Below are positions 33,343-42,901 of a DNA stretch of 64,000 nucleotides, one piece after another. The stretch comes from Natribaculum breve (GTDB taxonomy: Archaea > Halobacteriota > Halobacteria > Halobacteriales > Natrialbaceae), in NCBI RefSeq assembly GCF_023008585.1, contig NZ_CP095390.1, positions 3,162,001 to 3,226,000 of the forward strand, given 5' to 3'. Each line of letters opens with the position of its first letter. Position 1 is the stretch's first letter. The notes beneath the pieces are model-generated. The model saw nothing but the letters and a program-made list of their open reading frames with translations, was not told the DNA's origin and did no database searches. The translations under genes were made by a program, and so were the position numbers.

Positions 33343-33422
33343 ATACTATCGGACGTAACTGTGTGAAGATTCTCGCCACCCCTGGACGGCGAGAATCTTT
33401 CACGACTTACGTCCGGCAGTAT
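33343..33422. repeat. 80-bp palindromic element, copy 1
   Basis: An 80-bp intergenic sequence with terminal inverted ends (ATACT...AGTAT) and inner arms AAGATTCTCGCC/GGCGAGAATCTT, giving a long imperfect hairpin. The reverse complement of the whole element recurs at 61,324-61,403 with about one mismatch. It sits between the TFS-like gene and the aminotransferase gene. It looks like a miniature mobile or REP-type element; function unknown. Confidence 0.8.
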
Positions 33423-33490
33423 CACCGTCGCTGAACAGTATCCCGGAGGCCGAAAAAGGCTTGTTACGATACGTACCGTCCGGTTTCGGT

Positions 33491-34498
33491 ATGAGCGACT
33501 CGTCGACGGCAGAAAAGGGCGGTTCCGGATTCGAGGGCGTCAAACTGCTGCTCTGTGAGAATCCGTTGCCGCCGATCGACGAGGCGATCGACGCCGCCGC
33601 GAGCGAACTACCGCGCAGCAACCACTATACGGAACCCCACTCCGAGCCGTTGCGTGACCTGCTCGCCGACCGCCTCGAGGTCCGAACCGGGAACGTCCAC
33701 GTCAACGCGGGCTCCGAGCTGATCCTCCGCCAGTTGTTCGACCGGTTCGGCCAGCACGTCCACCTCCTCGCGCCGACGTACCCGCTGTTCTCGGAGATCG
33801 CCGACCAGCACACCGAAACGCGGCTTCGGCCGGAAGACGACTTTCGGTTCGATCTCCGCGACCTCGAGATTCCCGACGAGACGACGCTCGTGGTCGTCGT
33901 CAATCCGAACAATCCGAACGGCGGCGCGTTCGACACGAGTCCGCTTCCGGAACTCCTCGAGGCGAACCCGGAGACGCGATTTCTAGTCGACGAGGCGTTC
34001 GTCGACTTTATCGACGAGTCGGTGGCCCACCTCGTCCCCGAGTACGACAACCTCCTCGTGACCCAGACGTTGTCGAAAGCACACAGCCTGGCGGGCTTTC
34101 GCATCGGCTACGCGATTCTCCCCGAGCCGATCGCCGACGATCTGAACGCGACCAACGACGCCTATCCGCTCGCGCGACCGAGTCAGGCGGCCGCGATCGC
34201 GACGCTCGAGCACGAGGCGAAGATCCGGGACCGAATCGACCGACTCCGGTCGTGGACGACGCGGCTGGCCGCCGACCTCGAGTCGCTGGGAGTCGAGACG
34301 TTTCCCACCGAGACCTACTTCTTCCTCGCTGACTTCAGCCCACACGACGCGACGGACGTCGCAGCACAACTGCGAGAGCGAAACATTCTGGTCAAACCGT
34401 TCGACGACGACCGGCTCGGTCCCGGCTACATGCGAGTGACGACGGCCCGACCCGAGGACAACGACCGAGTCGTCGCCTCGCTCGAGGAAATTCTGTAG
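33491..34498 (+). CDS. HisC-like class I/II aminotransferase
   Basis: A 335-residue PLP enzyme from the ATG at 33,491. It has the fold-type I motifs VNPNNPNGGAFD, FLVDEAFVDFID and TQTLSKAHSLAGFRIGY, where the Lys of SKAHSLAG binds PLP, and a C-terminal Arg in YMRVTTARPED that holds the substrate carboxylate. It resembles histidinol-phosphate aminotransferase but is shorter; threonine-phosphate decarboxylase (CobD) is a related alternative. Genes around it give no pathway context. Confidence 0.7.
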   Translation: MSDSSTAEKGGSGFEGVKLLLCENPLPPIDEAIDAAASELPRSNHYTEPHSEPLRDLLADRLEVRTGNVHVNAGSELILRQLFDRFGQHVHLLAPTYPLFSEIADQHTETRLRPEDDFRFDLRDLEIPDETTLVVVVNPNNPNGGAFDTSPLPELLEANPETRFLVDEAFVDFIDESVAHLVPEYDNLLVTQTLSKAHSLAGFRIGYAILPEPIADDLNATNDAYPLARPSQAAAIATLEHEAKIRDRIDRLRSWTTRLAADLESLGVETFPTETYFFLADFSPHDATDVAAQLRERNILVKPFDDDRLGPGYMRVTTARPEDNDRVVASLEEIL

Positions 34499-34656
34499 CC
34501 ACTCTCGTCTCGAGTTCGCGTCCCGTCGGCGTCGATCGGCGTCCGACGAACCACCGTGGCCGCCGCTCGAGGTGGAGACCGAGATCGCCTGCGAAATGCA
34601 TAGTTCGCTGGACCGCCTCTGGTGCGCTATGGAATCGGAGTCGGGGGAAACTGACC

Positions 34657-35070
34657 ATGTCTGATTACGAAGACCACCTCGAAGACGCGCTCTCGGAGAC
34701 GACGGAACCTGCCGAACCGACGGATCGGTTTTCCGTCCCGGACCCGGCGCTCCGTCGTGAGGGCGAGACGACCGTCTACGACAACTTCGACGAGACGGTC
34801 GATCGACTCGACAGGGAGCCAGATCACGTGCTCCGATACCTCAAGCGGCGGCTCGGGACGAGAGCCAGCCGCGACGAACGGGGACGCGCTCGCCTCGTCG
34901 GCAGTTTCAGTACCGATCGGGTTCGGGAACTGATCGACGACTACGTCGCCGCGTTCGTGACGTGCCCGGAGTGTGGCTCGCCCGATACGCACCTCGAGCG
35001 CGAGGCAGGGACGGTCGTCCTCCGGTGTGACGCGTGTGGGGCCCGAACCGCCGTGACCGAACGGGAGTGA
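34657..35070 (+). CDS. Translation initiation factor aIF2 beta subunit
   Basis: A 137-residue protein, the usual length of archaeal aIF2-beta. An N-terminal helix is followed by the alpha/beta core (LRYLKRRLGTRASRDERGRA then LVGSFSTDRVRELIDDYV) and a C-terminal zinc ribbon with CPECGSPDTHLE and CDACGART. It forms part of the trimeric factor that brings initiator Met-tRNA to the ribosome. It is preceded by about 160 bases without a gene. Confidence 0.88.
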   Translation: MSDYEDHLEDALSETTEPAEPTDRFSVPDPALRREGETTVYDNFDETVDRLDREPDHVLRYLKRRLGTRASRDERGRARLVGSFSTDRVRELIDDYVAAFVTCPECGSPDTHLEREAGTVVLRCDACGARTAVTERE

Positions 35071-35156
35071 GTCGGAGACCGAGAGCACGTCTCGTCGACG
35101 GTCACTGCCGACTGAGAGTCACAAAACCTTCAACGCTCGAGTTCGAATCGCAGTCG

Positions 35157-35843
35157 ATGACGCCGACGTCGATGCGACCGCTGGCGGGCGGCGTAGCGGT
35201 CGGACTCGTCGTCGTCGCGAGCCTGCTGCTCTCGCCGTCGTCGGTCGCTGTCATCGAGTCGGTCTCGGCGGACCCGTACCTGTTCGGACTGGTCGTGGCG
35301 GGACTGTATCTCGTTCGACCGTTGCTCGCGTGGCCGCCGACGCTACTCTCGGCCGTCGTCGGCTACGGCTACGGCGTCACGCTCGGCGTGCCGATCGCGC
35401 TCGTCGGCGTCGTCGTGACCGTGATCCCGGTATTTCTGGGCGTTCGCTGGATCACTGCCACGACTGCGGTCGACTCGAGTGGTGGCCACCCAGAGGGCGT
35501 CCTCGAGCGCGCTGGCGACGTCGTCCGACGCTACTACGACGCGACGGGGCCGATCCGCGGCGTGACGGCCTCTCGTCTCGCGCCGATCCCGTCGGACGTC
35601 TCGACGTGTGCGGCGGCGGTCAGCGACGTCGGGCTGGGCCACCTCGTCGTCGGGACGGCGATCGGCGAACTCCCGTGGACGGTCGCCGCGGTCGTCGTCG
35701 GCGCGTCCACGGCGACGATCACGACTGCGGGACTCGGCGACCTCGGCGCGCCGCTTTCGGTCGCGTGTGCGCTCGCGGCCGCGCTCTTGCTCGCGGGACC
35801 CATCTACCGGCTGGCTCGAGGCCGACTCCCGTCGGTCGGGTGA
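35157..35843 (+). CDS. TVP38/DedA-like (VTT) membrane protein
   Basis: A 228-residue integral membrane protein from the ATG at 35,157 with about six hydrophobic segments. The central loop with TASRLAPIPSDVSTCAAAV and the following GIELPWTVAAVVVGAS-like helix match the VTT (TVP38/TMEM64, DedA) pattern of a re-entrant loop with an Arg and a Pro. These proteins are linked to phospholipid scrambling and membrane homeostasis. The N-terminal region is Ala/Val/Leu rich without a cleavable signal. Confidence 0.65.
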   Translation: MTPTSMRPLAGGVAVGLVVVASLLLSPSSVAVIESVSADPYLFGLVVAGLYLVRPLLAWPPTLLSAVVGYGYGVTLGVPIALVGVVVTVIPVFLGVRWITATTAVDSSGGHPEGVLERAGDVVRRYYDATGPIRGVTASRLAPIPSDVSTCAAAVSDVGLGHLVVGTAIGELPWTVAAVVVGASTATITTAGLGDLGAPLSVACALAAALLLAGPIYRLARGRLPSVG

Positions 35844-35862
35844 GCGATCGTCGAGCTCGGGA

Positions 35863-36003
35863 CTAGCGAAACGGATCGCTACAGTCGATGACGACGCCGT
35901 GCTGGGGGCAGACGTACTTGCAGTGGCGCTTGTACAGCGATGCGTCACAGAACGGGCAGGGCGGGCCCCGTTTTCGGTCTCGGAGGTCGTCTCGTTCGGT
36001 CAT
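35863..36003 (-). CDS. HVO_2523-type small zinc-finger protein
   Basis: A 46-residue protein from the ATG at 36,003 (MTERDDLRDRKRGPPCPFCD), continuing LYKRHCKYVCPQHGVVIDC. The CPFC...HCKYVCPQHG pattern is that of the haloarchaeal HVO_2523 small zinc-finger family (from memory). Such micro-proteins are common in haloarchaea and mostly uncharacterised. No gene is seen in the 227 bases to its right. Confidence 0.75.
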   Translation of the reverse strand: MTERDDLRDRKRGPPCPFCDASLYKRHCKYVCPQHGVVIDCSDPFR

Positions 36004-36230
36004 CGGCTCTCGACTCGCAGTTCGGCCTCGCGTCGTCGCTGGAATCGCGTTCTGCGACGCGGCGGCCGTTTTCTCGACGAACGGCCGACGGCATCATGAA
36101 CGTGACGGCTCGAGTGACGCCCGGCGGCAGCCGACGAGCGCCGCTCGCCGACGAGTGAATCCGCTCGGCGGAGACGAGAAACGAGAGAGAAGAAATCGAC
36201 TACGGTCCGATCGACGCGCGTCGCGGGCGG

Positions 36231-39200
36231 TCAGCACTCACTCCAGCCACAGGACTCGCAGGTCTTGCAGCCTTCGGAGTAGTAAAGCGACAGCGAGCCA
36301 CACGAGGGACACTCGGGCGACTCGCCGGCGTCGATGAGGTCCTGGGTGGCGTCGTCGCCGTCGTCGGCCTCTCGAGTCGCCGCGCCGCCGTCTGTCTCGT
36401 GGTCGGCGTCCTCGGCGTCTGCCGACTCCTCGAGCGTTTGCTGTTTGGGGTAGGGCTTGTCGATCTCGTCGTCCAGGTACCGGCGCATCGCGGTGCCGAT
36501 GGCGTCGGGGATCGACTGGATCTGTTCGCCTTTGTCCCAGGCGACTTTCGGCGACCGGGTCCCACAGAGTTCGTCGACGATCTCGTGGGGGTCGACGCCC
36601 GACCGGAGCGCCGTCGAGATCACTTTCGCGAGTGCCTCCGTGAAGGAGTTGGTGAAGCCGCCGGAGTGGCCGATGTTCGCGAACAGTTCGAACGGCTGGC
36701 CGGTCTCGGGGTCCTCGTTGATCGTCACGTAGACCTTGCCGTAGCCGGTATCGATGCGCTGGCTGACGCCCTGCAGGGCGTCGGGACGGGCGCGTTTTTC
36801 GGCGTACTCGGGCCGGAGGTCGGCCGTTCCGAGCAGCGCCTCGAGTTCCTCCTCGGCGACGTTCTGGACGTCCTCGCTTTCGAGGAACGCCTCGAGACTG
36901 CCGAAGACCTCGCGGATCTGCTCGACGATCGCTTCTGCGGCCTCGCCTTCGTCGGCGAACTCCGCGTTGTCCGCACGCGTCGTCAGCACCTGCTTGCTCC
37001 GGGTGCCGTCGCGGTAGTAGGTGACGCCCTTCCCGCCGTGTTCGTAGACCCACTCGAAGACCTCCTTTGCGTCCTCGAGCGTGGAGTCGTTTGGCGCGTT
37101 GACGGTCTTCGAGATGGCCGAGTCGACGCCCTCCTGGGCGGCACACTGGACTGCGGCGTGGTCTTTCGCCGAGAGATCGGAGGTGATGACGAACAGTTCG
37201 CCGATGGCGTCCGGAACGGTCGAGAGGCCTTCGACGCCGTCGAACTCGTTGTTGGCCATCTGTTCCTGGGCCTCCGATTTGGCGGCCTCGACGTCGATGT
37301 CGTTGGCCTCGAGGACGCGCAGGAAGTAGTCGTCGAACTCGACTAACATCTCGTCGCCCTGGACGTCGTCGGTGACGTTCTTGTAGTAGGCGACGTTGTA
37401 GATCGGCTCACAGCCGCCGGTCGTGTTCCCGACCATCGAGGTCGTGCCGGTGGGTGCGATGGTCGTCACGTTGTGGTTGCGGATGGGGAAGCCCTCGGCC
37501 CAGTCGTCGGCGTCCTCGCCGGTCTGTTTCTCGAACCACTCGGCGTAGGCGGTCGGGTCGGCGTACTTCGAGTCGTCCCAGTCGTCGAACGAGCCGCGCT
37601 CTTTCGCGAGTTCGTGGCTCGTCGCCTTGGCCTCGTGGTTGATGTGGATCAGCAGCTGCCGGGCGATCTCGTTGCCCTCGTCGCTGCCGTAGCGGACGCC
37701 GAGCTGGATGTACAGCTGGGCCAGTCCCATGACGCCGAGTCCGATCTTGCGCATCTCCCGGACCTTCCGTTCGATTTCGTCGACCGGGAAGTCGGACATC
37801 GTGACGACGTTCTCGAGGAAGCGCGTGCCGTACTCGATGCGCTCGTCGAACTCCTCCCAGTCGATCGCCTCCTCGAGGAAGGCGGCGACGGCCTCCTCGC
37901 GGGAGTCGTACTCGTCTTCGTGTTCTGCAGACCAGACGCGCCAGTCCGGCGTCTCGAGATCGGCGAGCGTCGAGAGGTTGATGTGCCCGAGGTTGCAGGC
38001 CTCGTACTCCTCGAGGGGCTGCTCGCCACAGGGGTTCGTCGCGAGGATCCGGTGATCCGGGTTCTCCTCGACGTCGAACGAGTGTTCTTTGTTCACCCGC
38101 TCGAGGTAGATGACGCCCGGTTCGCCGTTCTCGTGGGCACCCTCGACGATCCGCTCCCAGATGAGTTCTGCGGGAATCGAGAGCTCTTCGCCGACCTCGA
38201 CGTACTCGCCGAGGCCGTAGCGGCTGTACATCTCCTTGGTCTCCTCGGTGGCGATATGGGGCTCTTCCGTGCGCGGGTTGGTGAAGGTGTACTCCTCGCC
38301 GTTTTTCACCGCCGCCATGAAGTCGTCGGTGACGCCGACGGAGATGTTGAAGTTCGAGAGGTGGCCCTCGACGGCGTTGCGCAGGTGCTCGGGGACGCGA
38401 CCCTCCTCGTCGATGAGTTCGCGGGCTTCCTCGAGCGCCTCGGCGAAGGTGGTGTAGGTGTAGTCGTCGGGGTCGTTGAGCCGGAGGGTGTGCGCGAGGG
38501 AGACGTCCTTGTTCTTCGCGTGGATGAACTCGATGACGTCGGGGTGGGAGACGCGCATGATGCCCATCTGGGCCCCGCGACGGGTGCCACCCTGGGCGAT
38601 CGTCTCACAGAGCTGATCGTACGTCCGCATGAACGTGATCGGGCCCGAGGCGATGCCGCCGGTCGACCCGACCGAGTCGCCGTACGGTCGGAGCTGCCAG
38701 AAGCCGTAGCCGACGCCGCCACCGCTCTGGAAGACCTCGGCGGCCTTCTTGGCCGTCTCGTGGATGTCCGAGAGGTCGTCGTCCGGGCTCATGACGAAAC
38801 ACGCCGAGAGCTGCTGGAGTTCGTCGCCGGCGTTCATCAGGGTCGGCGAGTTCGGCATAAAGGAGAGCGTCTCCATCCCCTCGATGAACGTCTCTGCGAC
38901 CTCCTCGACGTGGTCGCGGACCTCCTCGGGAAGTTCGGGAACGACCGTGTCGTAGGCGAACTTGTTGACGTTCTCCTCGGTGAGCGCCGTCTCGACGTCG
39001 TCCTCTACCGTGACGCCCTCACCGAAGACTTCCTCGGCGAGTTCGTCCCGCCGCGGGTGGTCCGGCTTGAGCTGATCGGGCGTGACCGTGATCTCGAGGT
39101 CGCGTTTTTCGGCCTCGTAGACGGCTTCGGCGAGGGCGACGTTCTTCCCGACGCGAGGGAACAGGTCCTCTTGCTCCTCGACGAGGTCCCCCTCGGCGTC

Positions 39201-39329
39201 CTTCCGGAGGTAGCGTGCGGGCAGAATGTTGTGGTAGGCGTTGTCGGTCATGCGCTCCTCGAGCGTGTCGCCCTCGGTGCGCTTGACGGGCAGCGTGATC
39301 TCGTCCGCGGAGAGTTCGGACTCGCTCAT
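36231..39329 (-). CDS. nrdJ: Ribonucleotide reductase, class II (adenosylcobalamin-dependent)
   Basis: A 1032-residue protein. The ten-stranded barrel core has NPCGEQPLEEYEACNLGHIN (active-site Cys, Asn and Glu) and an early SACFVMSPDDDL with the redox Cys. The TGGCEPIYNVAYYKN loop is also visible. The C-terminus ends in CPSC...CKTC..CGW, a zinc-ribbon tail that re-reduces the active site. It makes deoxyribonucleotides independently of oxygen and depends on vitamin B12. Length and tail match archaeal class II enzymes. It is transcribed alone. Confidence 0.92.
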   Translation of the reverse strand: MSESELSADEITLPVKRTEGDTLEERMTDNAYHNILPARYLRKDAEGDLVEEQEDLFPRVGKNVALAEAVYEAEKRDLEITVTPDQLKPDHPRRDELAEEVFGEGVTVEDDVETALTEENVNKFAYDTVVPELPEEVRDHVEEVAETFIEGMETLSFMPNSPTLMNAGDELQQLSACFVMSPDDDLSDIHETAKKAAEVFQSGGGVGYGFWQLRPYGDSVGSTGGIASGPITFMRTYDQLCETIAQGGTRRGAQMGIMRVSHPDVIEFIHAKNKDVSLAHTLRLNDPDDYTYTTFAEALEEARELIDEEGRVPEHLRNAVEGHLSNFNISVGVTDDFMAAVKNGEEYTFTNPRTEEPHIATEETKEMYSRYGLGEYVEVGEELSIPAELIWERIVEGAHENGEPGVIYLERVNKEHSFDVEENPDHRILATNPCGEQPLEEYEACNLGHINLSTLADLETPDWRVWSAEHEDEYDSREEAVAAFLEEAIDWEEFDERIEYGTRFLENVVTMSDFPVDEIERKVREMRKIGLGVMGLAQLYIQLGVRYGSDEGNEIARQLLIHINHEAKATSHELAKERGSFDDWDDSKYADPTAYAEWFEKQTGEDADDWAEGFPIRNHNVTTIAPTGTTSMVGNTTGGCEPIYNVAYYKNVTDDVQGDEMLVEFDDYFLRVLEANDIDVEAAKSEAQEQMANNEFDGVEGLSTVPDAIGELFVITSDLSAKDHAAVQCAAQEGVDSAISKTVNAPNDSTLEDAKEVFEWVYEHGGKGVTYYRDGTRSKQVLTTRADNAEFADEGEAAEAIVEQIREVFGSLEAFLESEDVQNVAEEELEALLGTADLRPEYAEKRARPDALQGVSQRIDTGYGKVYVTINEDPETGQPFELFANIGHSGGFTNSFTEALAKVISTALRSGVDPHEIVDELCGTRSPKVAWDKGEQIQSIPDAIGTAMRRYLDDEIDKPYPKQQTLEESADAEDADHETDGGAATREADDGDDATQDLIDAGESPECPSCGSLSLYYSEGCKTCESCGWSEC

Positions 39330-39821
39330 GCGCGGGTCACCTCGTGGGTTTCCCGTCGTCCCGTGGCGATTCTATCGTGGGACCGGGTGCTGGGTCGCAT
39401 CATTCGTGACGAAGGTTCGGTAATCGTGCATCCACCATAAAACGTGTGGTGTTAGACTGATTTTCTTGGATTAGTACAAATACGTTTGTATAGATGTCTC
39501 TGCTTCGTACTGTGTCTGCCACACAGAGCGACGGCCGAATCGGCCGCATTCGCGTCTGACACCCTCTACGGTGGCGACGGTATTAATGATTTTCAGAGGA
39601 GACTGAAAGTAGTCACCGTCTACCGTCCCCTCCACGTTGCCCGGCGCGTCTCCCATGCGGTTTGCTGCCCTCGCGCTCGGACTGGCGGCAGTGATCACTG
39701 GCTCGAGGTAGGAGTTCGACGTGGTTAAGAAGTCTGCCCTTCCGCACACGTCGACAGTCACGATCGCTTTTCTTTCACTGTATCCGGAAAGATTACGTCG
39801 CCCGGGGACGCGTACGCTCGT
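39330..39821. other. 492-base intergenic region upstream of nrdJ
   Basis: No convincing gene. The part 39,440-39,500 is AT-rich and contains the perfect palindrome TACAAATACGTTTGTA (39,475-39,490) about 150 bases upstream of the nrdJ start, plus a TATA-like TTTTAT on the minus strand near 39,440. A 96-codon minus-strand frame (39,471-39,761) lacks recognisable features and overlaps this regulatory-looking stretch, so it is not called. Confidence 0.4.
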
Positions 39822-39995
39822 ATGCTCGACGCACTCAGTTCCGGGTCGACGATCCTCCTCGTTCTCGCCGCGCTCGCGGCGTTTGCCGTCGTCGTGACGG
39901 CGGTTCGAATCGCGGTCAAACTGGCGATTCGGCTCGGTCTCATCGCCGCCGTCGTCCTCGCGGCCCTGTACGCCGTCGGCGTCGTTAGCTTGTGA
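39822..39995 (+). CDS. Small membrane protein
   Basis: A 57-residue protein starting MLDALSSGSTILLVLAALAA with two hydrophobic segments (residues about 10-27 and 33-55), separated by a short basic stretch (VRIAVKLAIR). It is present as a plausible small haloarchaeal membrane protein; function unknown. It converges with the trp operon, ending 11 bases before trpG's stop. Confidence 0.55.
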   Translation: MLDALSSGSTILLVLAALAAFAVVVTAVRIAVKLAIRLGLIAAVVLAALYAVGVVSL

Positions 39996-40005
39996 CCGTC
40001 CCGGT

Positions 40006-40605
40006 TCACACCGTCGAGAGGAAGTTCTCGATCAGATCGTGACCGACCGCCGTGAGCACGCTCTCTGGGTGAAACTGGACGCACTCGAGCGGGTACTCCC
40101 GGTGACGAACGCCCATCACGAGCGTCTCGTCGCCGTGTTCGGCCGTCGCCGAGATCTCGAAACAGTCCGGCACCTCCGTCGCCACCAGCGAGTGGTACCG
40201 ACCGGCGCGAAATCCCTGCTCGAGTCCCTCGAAGACGCCCGCCCCGTCGTGGTCGACCGACGACGCCTTCCCGTGGATCGGTTCGGGCGCGCGACCGACG
40301 CTACCGCCGTAGGCGTAGACGGCAGCCTCGAGGCCGAGACAGACGCCGAGCGTCGGGACGTCGGGGCTGACCTCCCGGAGGACGTCGAGTGACACGCCGA
40401 CGTCCCGGTCGTTCTTCGGGTGGCCGGGGCCGGGACTGATCACGATCGCGTCCGGATCGGCCACACGCACGTCCGCGAGCGACGCCGTGTTCTTGACGAC
40501 CTCGGTGTCGGCGTGCTGGCTGACGTACTCGACGAGGTTGTAGGTGAAAGAGTCGAAGTTGTCGACGAACAGCACGCGCTTCTCGTCGGCCGTGACGGCG
40601 CTCAT
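40006..40605 (-). CDS. trpG: Anthranilate synthase, glutamine amidotransferase subunit
   Basis: A 199-residue class I amidotransferase. It has FVDNFDSFTYNLVEYV, VISPGPGHP, the nucleophile loop GVCLGLEAAVYAYGG (Cys) and the His/Glu pair in VQFHPES. The loop usually reads GVCLGHQ; the HQ-to-LE change is unusual but outside the triad. It releases ammonia for TrpE. The gene overlaps trpE by ATGA and ends the operon. Confidence 0.9.
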   Translation of the reverse strand: MSAVTADEKRVLFVDNFDSFTYNLVEYVSQHADTEVVKNTASLADVRVADPDAIVISPGPGHPKNDRDVGVSLDVLREVSPDVPTLGVCLGLEAAVYAYGGSVGRAPEPIHGKASSVDHDGAGVFEGLEQGFRAGRYHSLVATEVPDCFEISATAEHGDETLVMGVRHREYPLECVQFHPESVLTAVGHDLIENFLSTV

Positions 40606-42245
40606 CGGCTCACCTCCGGCGTCGTCTCGAGGGCGTCCCGCTCGGCGTCAGGCACCTCGATCCGTTCGAGGGCCGTGAGCACGCCGTCCATCTTCTTTTC
40701 GGTCTCGTCGTACTCGGCTGCGGGGTCGCTGTCGGCGACCAGTCCCGCGCCGGCCCGGACGGTGATCCGGCGTTCGTCGCCGTCCGTTTCGATCGTCGCC
40801 GTCCGGATCACGATCGCGAAGTCGGCGTCGCCGGTCCAGGAGTAGTAGCCGACGCCACCGCCGTAGAGCCCCCGCGGTTCGGCCTCGAGTTCGTCGATGA
40901 TCTCCATCGCTCGCACCTTCGGCGCACCCGAGAGCGTCCCGGCGGGAAACGCCGCCCGCGTCGCGTCGAAGGCGTCCGCGTCCGCCGCGAGTTCGCCCGT
41001 CACGGTCGACTCGATGTGCTGGACGTGGCTGTACTTCAGAACGTTCATGAACTCCTCGACGCGGACCGATCCCGGATCCGAGACCCGGCGCACGTCGTTG
41101 CGCGCCAGGTCGACCAGCATCGTGTGCTCGGCGCGTTCTTTCCCGTCTGCGAGCATCTCGCCCGCCAGCCGACGGTCCTCCACCGGACTCGTCCCGCGGT
41201 CGCAGGTCCCCGCGATCGGGTTCGACATGACCTCGCGCCCGCGCACGGAGACGAGCGTCTCGGGGCTCGCACCGACGACGGTTCGGTCGTCGTGCTCGAG
41301 CAGGTACATGTACGGCGAGGGATTCACGTCCCGGAGCGACTCGTAGAAGCCGAGCGGGTCGACCTCGCCGTACAGCTCCCGCGTGCGCGAGACGACTCCC
41401 TGGTAGATGTCGCCGTCGAGGACGCGTTCTTTCGCCCGGCGGACGCTCTCCTCGTAGGCGTCTCTGGAGCCAGCACGTTCGTCGTGGCGGACGAAACCGC
41501 CGGTCTCGAGCTCGAGGTCGTCGGCGGTCTCGAGCGTCTCCTGGACGGCAGCGGCTTCCGCCCGGATCTCGTCGTAGACTCCGCCGGGATCGTCCCCCGA
41601 CTCGAGGACCGGCGTGAACACGAGCGAGAGCGTCCCGTCGCGTTCGTCGAAGACGAGCGTCTTCGTCGTCAGGACGAACTCGGCGTCGGGAAACCGCGAG
41701 TCGGGACGCTCGAGTCCGACCTCCTCGAGCCAGAGGTCGTAGACGGCGTCGTAGGCGAGAAAGCCGACGAGCCCACCCTCGAGGTGCTGGCGGTCGCAGT
41801 CGGGGACGTTCGCCAGTCGAACGTCCGGCAACGCCGCCCGCAGCGCGTCGACGGTGTCCCCCGCCGGGTCGGTCTCGATCAACTCGAGGGGGGCGTCTGC
41901 GGAGAGCCCCTCTACGGTCGTCCCCTCGGGGCCGACGGTGACGACGGCCTCGGGGTCGTAGCCGACGTACGAAAATCGGGCGTGGCGCTCCGTCTGCGCC
42001 GAGGTCGGCTGGAACGCGCCGCCCGGATCGCTCGAGGCGGTCTTCTCCGCGCTCTCGAGCAGGAAGGCGTACGGCGACCGATCTCCGTCGTTCGTCCGTC
42101 CGGTCAGCGCCGCGTACGCCGCAAGCGGCGTGACCTCGGACTCGAGGGTCGCGACCGCCCGGACGACGACGGGACGGTCGTCCGCCGTCCCCGCGTGCTC
42201 ACGAAACGCCTCGCGCGTGAGGTCGAGCGTCGGTGCTCCAGTCAT
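40602..42245 (-). CDS. trpE: Anthranilate synthase, aminase subunit
   Basis: A 547-residue protein with the chorismate-binding fold. The N-terminal LLES motif (YAFLLESAEK) is the usual tryptophan feedback site. The catalytic domain shows ASPETLVSVRGREVMSNPIAG, LARNDVRRVSDPGSV and GVGYYSWTGDADFAIVIR. With TrpG it turns chorismate and glutamine into anthranilate, the first step of tryptophan synthesis. The gene overlaps trpF and trpG by ATGA. Confidence 0.92.
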   Translation of the reverse strand: MTGAPTLDLTREAFREHAGTADDRPVVVRAVATLESEVTPLAAYAALTGRTNDGDRSPYAFLLESAEKTASSDPGGAFQPTSAQTERHARFSYVGYDPEAVVTVGPEGTTVEGLSADAPLELIETDPAGDTVDALRAALPDVRLANVPDCDRQHLEGGLVGFLAYDAVYDLWLEEVGLERPDSRFPDAEFVLTTKTLVFDERDGTLSLVFTPVLESGDDPGGVYDEIRAEAAAVQETLETADDLELETGGFVRHDERAGSRDAYEESVRRAKERVLDGDIYQGVVSRTRELYGEVDPLGFYESLRDVNPSPYMYLLEHDDRTVVGASPETLVSVRGREVMSNPIAGTCDRGTSPVEDRRLAGEMLADGKERAEHTMLVDLARNDVRRVSDPGSVRVEEFMNVLKYSHVQHIESTVTGELAADADAFDATRAAFPAGTLSGAPKVRAMEIIDELEAEPRGLYGGGVGYYSWTGDADFAIVIRTATIETDGDERRITVRAGAGLVADSDPAAEYDETEKKMDGVLTALERIEVPDAERDALETTPEVSR

Positions 42246-42901
42246 GGCGTCGCTCCGTCGACTCGCCGCCGTGCCGTCGTCGCTCGCTCGACGAACGATC
42301 GGACGGCGTCGGCGTCTTTGACGCCACCGCGGGCCTCGACGCCGCTCGAGACGTCGACGGCGAACGGCTCGACCGTCCGGACGGCGTCGCCGACGTTCGC
42401 CGGCGTGAGTCCCCCGGCGAGGACGATCGGCGACGCGAGGTCGGCCGTCGCCGCTCGAGTGCGCTCCCAGTCGTGGGTTTCTCCGGTTCCGCCGCCGCCG
42501 TCGGCGTCGACCGAGTCGACGACCAGTCCGTCGACGACGTCGTCGTACGTCCGTGCGGTTTCGACGTCGTCCGCACCGACCGCGTACAGGACCGCCACGT
42601 CGACGGCCTCGCCTAGCGTCTCGAGGTCCGCTGGCGCGAGCCCGCCGTGGACCTGGATCGCGTCGGGGTCGACCGTCTCCACGAGGTCGACGGCGCGGTC
42701 GACGTCGTCGGGCATCGTCACGAGCACGCCCGTCACGAACGGCGGGACCGCCTCGAGGAGGCCAGCGGCGCGGACGGGTTCGACCTCGCGTGGCGTCTCG
42801 ACCGGCACGTCACAGACGACGCCGACCGCGTCCGCGCCGGCGCCGACGGCACGCTCGAGGTCTTCCTCGCGAGTCAGTCCACAGACTTTCACGCGCGTCA
42901 T
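42242..42901 (-). CDS. trpF: Phosphoribosylanthranilate isomerase
   Basis: A 219-residue TIM-barrel starting MTRVKVCGLTREEDLERAV. VKVCGLT carries the catalytic Cys; VDSVDADGGGGTGETHDW carries the catalytic Asp and phosphate loop, and IVLAGGLTPANV the second phosphate site. It converts PRA to CdRP in tryptophan synthesis. The start overlaps the trpD stop (ATGA). Confidence 0.9.
   Translation of the reverse strand: MTRVKVCGLTREEDLERAVGAGADAVGVVCDVPVETPREVEPVRAAGLLEAVPPFVTGVLVTMPDDVDRAVDLVETVDPDAIQVHGGLAPADLETLGEAVDVAVLYAVGADDVETARTYDDVVDGLVVDSVDADGGGGTGETHDWERTRAATADLASPIVLAGGLTPANVGDAVRTVEPFAVDVSSGVEARGGVKDADAVRSFVERATTARRRVDGATP

Noticed and set aside
37473..39440. A plus-strand open frame of 655 codons opposite nrdJ
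   Set aside because: It is a shadow of the strongly biased ribonucleotide reductase gene on the minus strand; the product has no domain and the real gene is certain.
39471..39761. A 96-codon minus-strand frame upstream of nrdJ
   Set aside because: No recognisable feature and it overlaps an AT-rich palindrome that looks regulatory.
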